Source: Subdoligranulum variabile (GTDB lineage: Bacteria; Bacillota; Clostridia; Oscillospirales; Ruminococcaceae). From it: DNA of 64,000 nt. Below are positions 61,955 to 64,000 of the stretch, one piece after another. A program made the position numbers and the translations under genes. The stretch spans positions 310,001 through 374,000 of the forward strand of contig NZ_CP102293.1 in the NCBI RefSeq assembly GCF_025152575.1, given 5' to 3'. Under the pieces are notes generated by a model that did no database searches, was not told the origin of the DNA, and saw only the letters and a program-made list of their open reading frames with translations. Within the stretch, counting starts at the first letter, position 1; every line of letters starts with the position of its first letter.

Positions 61955-62569
61955 TCAGGCTTCTTCGTCCGGTGCCTGCCCATCGTGGGCCAGCCACTTG
62001 CATTCGGTCAGTTCCATGCCGGTAAAAACAGCACGGAAAGAGGAATCCTCGGGACTGCAGGCATAGATACCGAACCGGATCTCCCCGGTTGCTTCATGGA
62101 GATGGCAGATCCGCATCTGGTGGAAGACCTCACCGTCCTGCGAACATTCGATGCAGAAGTCGTCCTCCCTGCGACTCAGACGATACCACATGGATTTGAC
62201 ATCGGCGGGGATCTCGGTAGTTGCCCAGTCGGAATAACCACGGTTGGTCACCACGCTGCCCAAATGCTGAAAACGTTCATTCTCATATTCGATAGAGCCT
62301 TTGATCCAGTTTTCGCTGTCCAGATACAGCACCACCCCACACTGGTCGAAACGATGGTGGCTTTCGGAGAATTCCGTCCGGACCACAAAGGAGAAGAACT
62401 TTTCCCCGGTGCGCATCTGAAGCACCGGCGCGTTGTCGTTGCGGAAATGGTAATAAGTCCGTTGCCACAGATCCGTGCGCGGCCGGGTCACGATCTCGAT
62501 CCGCTCCGGCGTGATCGTATAACTTTCCGGCTGTCTTGTCCATTGCAGATTCTTCACATCAAAAGTCAT
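61955..62569 (-). CDS. DUF1349 (concanavalin-like) domain protein
   Basis: This is a 204-aa beta-sandwich protein of the DUF1349 family. Typical segments are RPRTDLWQRTYYHFRNDNAPVLQM near the start, FDQCGVVLYLDSENWIKGSIEYEN in the middle and EIRFGIYACSPEDSSFRAVF near the end. The family may bind or cleave carbohydrate ligands; no catalytic motif is evident. ATG 62569 follows GGGAGGAAA. It is convergent with the esterase gene, with only 37 bases between. Confidence 0.85.
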   Translation of the reverse strand: MTFDVKNLQWTRQPESYTITPERIEIVTRPRTDLWQRTYYHFRNDNAPVLQMRTGEKFFSFVVRTEFSESHHRFDQCGVVLYLDSENWIKGSIEYENERFQHLGSVVTNRGYSDWATTEIPADVKSMWYRLSRREDDFCIECSQDGEVFHQMRICHLHEATGEIRFGIYACSPEDSSFRAVFTGMELTECKWLAHDGQAPDEEA

Positions 62570-62763
62570 ATCGTTTCCTCCCGATTTTTTCTGTTTCAGA
62601 CCCCAGGAGCCTTTTTCGAGGGGCACCTTTCTCCACCATCGCAGGTCTTGCTTTCACACTGTATGTTCCGGACGCTTTCTCACCCCAGCGGGGAGCTGCT
62701 TCTTTTGGGTTCGGAACTGGTGGCCCTGGCGGTTCCGGCCTTGCGGAAAAGCGGACCGACCGT

Positions 62764-63933
62764 TTACCACAATTTGAAGGCTCTCACGCCCAGCCGCGCC
62801 GCCTTGTACAGCGGCCCTTCCAGTTCTCTGGCTGCATCCTTGAGCAGACTGCGTATGGGCAGGTGCTGCGGACAGTGCTGTTCGCATTTGCCGCATCCCA
62901 CACACTGGCTGGCACCAGTCCCCTTGCGACGCAAGCCGGTGGTGAGCAGATACTGCATTTTGGCGTGTCTGCCCTCCGTGGCCATGCGGTTATAGCTGGC
63001 AAACACCCCCGGGATATCCACCCCCGCCGGGCAGGGCTGGCAATAGGCACAGCCGGTACATCCCACCCGCATGGATGCCTGCAGGTCCGCCCGCATTTTT
63101 TCCACAAAGGCATGTTCCTGCGGTGTCATGCAGCCGGGGTGCGCAGCATCAGCCTCGGCAGCGTTATCCCGAATCATCTCCAGGCTGTTCATGCCGGACA
63201 ACACCACCGTTACCCCCGGTTGATCCCACAGCCAGCGCAACCCCCAGCCCGCCGCAGAACGGCCGCTCTCGGCCACCAGCTTCCGGGCCTCGGCAGAAAG
63301 GCCCGTGATCAAACGCCCGCCACGCAGGGGTTCCATGATAATGACCGGAATCCCTTTTGCTGCCGCCGCTTCCAGTCCCCTGCGGCCTGCCTGGGTGTTC
63401 TCGTCCAGATAGTTGTACTGGATCTGACAGAAGTCCCAATCGTAAGCATTCAGCAATTCCAGGAAGGCCGCCGTATCCCCATGAAAGGAAAAGCCGATTC
63501 TGCCGATGGCACCGGACGCCTTCTTTTCTGCAATCCATTCCCGGATTCCCAGGTCGCACAGCTTGTTCCAGGCAGCCAGATCCGTGAGCATGTGCATCAG
63601 ATAAAAGTCAATGTGGTCTGTTTTCAGGCGGGACAACTGCTCCTGAAAGCAGCGTTCAGTCCCCGCCCGGGATTTGATCAGATATTGCGGCAGCTTGTCT
63701 GCAATATACACTTTGTCCCGGCAGTCAAGACGGTTCAGTGCTTCCCCCAGTGCGGCCTCACTGCCCCCATAAACATAGGCGGTATCAAAATAGTTGACAC
63801 CCAAACGGACGGCTTCTCCGATTTGCTCGGTAACAGCCTCCTGGTCGATTCGACCGCCGTTCCTGGGGAACCGCATGCAGCCATATCCCAAGACCGACAG
63901 TTGGGTACTGCTCTTATCACAACGATATTGCAT
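62764..63933 (-). CDS. Aldo/keto reductase with C-terminal ferredoxin-type iron-sulfur domain
   Basis: This is a 389-aa protein with an NADPH-dependent TIM-barrel AKR (residues ~1-285: catalytic Tyr in AYVYGGSE, Lys in IADKLPQ, His in FYLMHML). After it, two cysteine clusters, C-TG-C-AY-C-QPC-P and C-VG-C-GK-C-EQHC-P, form a 2[4Fe-4S] ferredoxin-like region. This fusion is common in anaerobes, where ferredoxin may replace or supplement NADPH. The substrate is unknown. ATG 63933 follows AGGAGAT. Upstream, TATACT (63981-63986, minus) may be its -10. Confidence 0.9.
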   Translation of the reverse strand: MQYRCDKSSTQLSVLGYGCMRFPRNGGRIDQEAVTEQIGEAVRLGVNYFDTAYVYGGSEAALGEALNRLDCRDKVYIADKLPQYLIKSRAGTERCFQEQLSRLKTDHIDFYLMHMLTDLAAWNKLCDLGIREWIAEKKASGAIGRIGFSFHGDTAAFLELLNAYDWDFCQIQYNYLDENTQAGRRGLEAAAAKGIPVIIMEPLRGGRLITGLSAEARKLVAESGRSAAGWGLRWLWDQPGVTVVLSGMNSLEMIRDNAAEADAAHPGCMTPQEHAFVEKMRADLQASMRVGCTGCAYCQPCPAGVDIPGVFASYNRMATEGRHAKMQYLLTTGLRRKGTGASQCVGCGKCEQHCPQHLPIRSLLKDAARELEGPLYKAARLGVRAFKLW

Positions 63934-64000
63934 CCTGTATCTCCTATGATGGAAGCGCACGGCGCTCCCTTTCCCCTTTAAGTATAGTATAATGGACCGC

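Noticed and set aside
62570..62763. Possible gene remnant in the gap between the DUF1349 and aldo/keto reductase genes
   Set aside because: Both strands give short frames with no recognisable motifs; nothing beyond a plain intergenic stretch can be supported.
63988..63993. A plus-strand TATAAT at the right edge
   Set aside because: It may belong to a gene beyond the window, but no -35 fits and the gene is not visible.

Overview
The window is about 64 kb of gene-dense, roughly 60% GC chromosome from a Gram-positive anaerobe. The best fit is a gut clostridium of the Oscillospiraceae (Faecalibacterium / Gemmiger / Subdoligranulum type). This rests on the gene set: an [FeFe] hydrogenase with a GltD-like partner, Mini-RNase III, a ThrR-type ACT regulator, the FtsEX-M23-S41 cluster, a pyrK-dependent dihydroorotate dehydrogenase, Lgt, and YtrA-type GntR regulation. 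The genus is an inference. No phage, insertion sequence, CRISPR array or rRNA operon was seen. It is mostly core genome, so the interest lies in regulation, small genes and atypical enzymes.

Layout. 1-1.06 kb: YtrA-type GntR regulator and the start of an ABC ATPase, behind a 36-bp near-perfect palindrome. 1.08-3.3 kb: alpha/beta hydrolase and RarA. 3.4-6.3 kb: nth, a GntR/UTRA regulator, pyrB and pyrI. 6.4-10.1 kb: a two-gene [FeFe] hydrogenase operon. 10.1-12.4 kb: a ClpC-like ATPase without the usual middle domain. 12.5-17.3 kb: a heterodimeric ABC exporter, asnA and tRNA-Thr. 17.3-22.6 kb: rsmA, then the ftsE-ftsX-M23 hydrolase-S41 operon with a previously easy-to-miss 37-aa membrane protein. 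22.7-26.9 kb: an RNA methyltransferase, a 46-aa Asn/Thr-rich protein, mrnC, obgE, rpmA and rplU. 26.9-31.6 kb: folD, lgt and two M16-family peptidase genes. 31.7-37.1 kb: a MATE transporter and the threonine operon thrR-hom-thrB-lysC. 37.3-43.4 kb: a class A PBP, a BofC-like small protein, an acyl-carrier-protein module (acp, MaoC, SDR, GNAT) and HU. 43.6-52.7 kb: pyrC-pyrF-pyrK-pyrD-pyrE-carA-carB. 52.7-64 kb: cysE, an ABC exporter, YitT, a lipoprotein, ung, def, SDR, flavodoxin, phosphodiesterase, DUF5808, DUF2200, an esterase, a DUF1349 protein and an iron-sulfur aldo/keto reductase.

Function. The two pyr loci together encode every step from bicarbonate/glutamine to UMP. The large operon has a leader with a strong promoter, a Shine-Dalgarno, a 25-codon leader peptide whose stop codon lies in the 5' arm of an intrinsic terminator, and U-rich sequence before and inside that terminator. 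This is the architecture of translation-coupled, UTP-sensitive attenuation, and it is the most interesting regulatory signal in the window. Other points for follow-up are the hydrogenase/GltD-like pair, an S41 'protease' lacking its nucleophile, an L27 without the Firmicutes N-terminal extension (and no prp gene beside it), and several divergent or operator-overlapped promoters.
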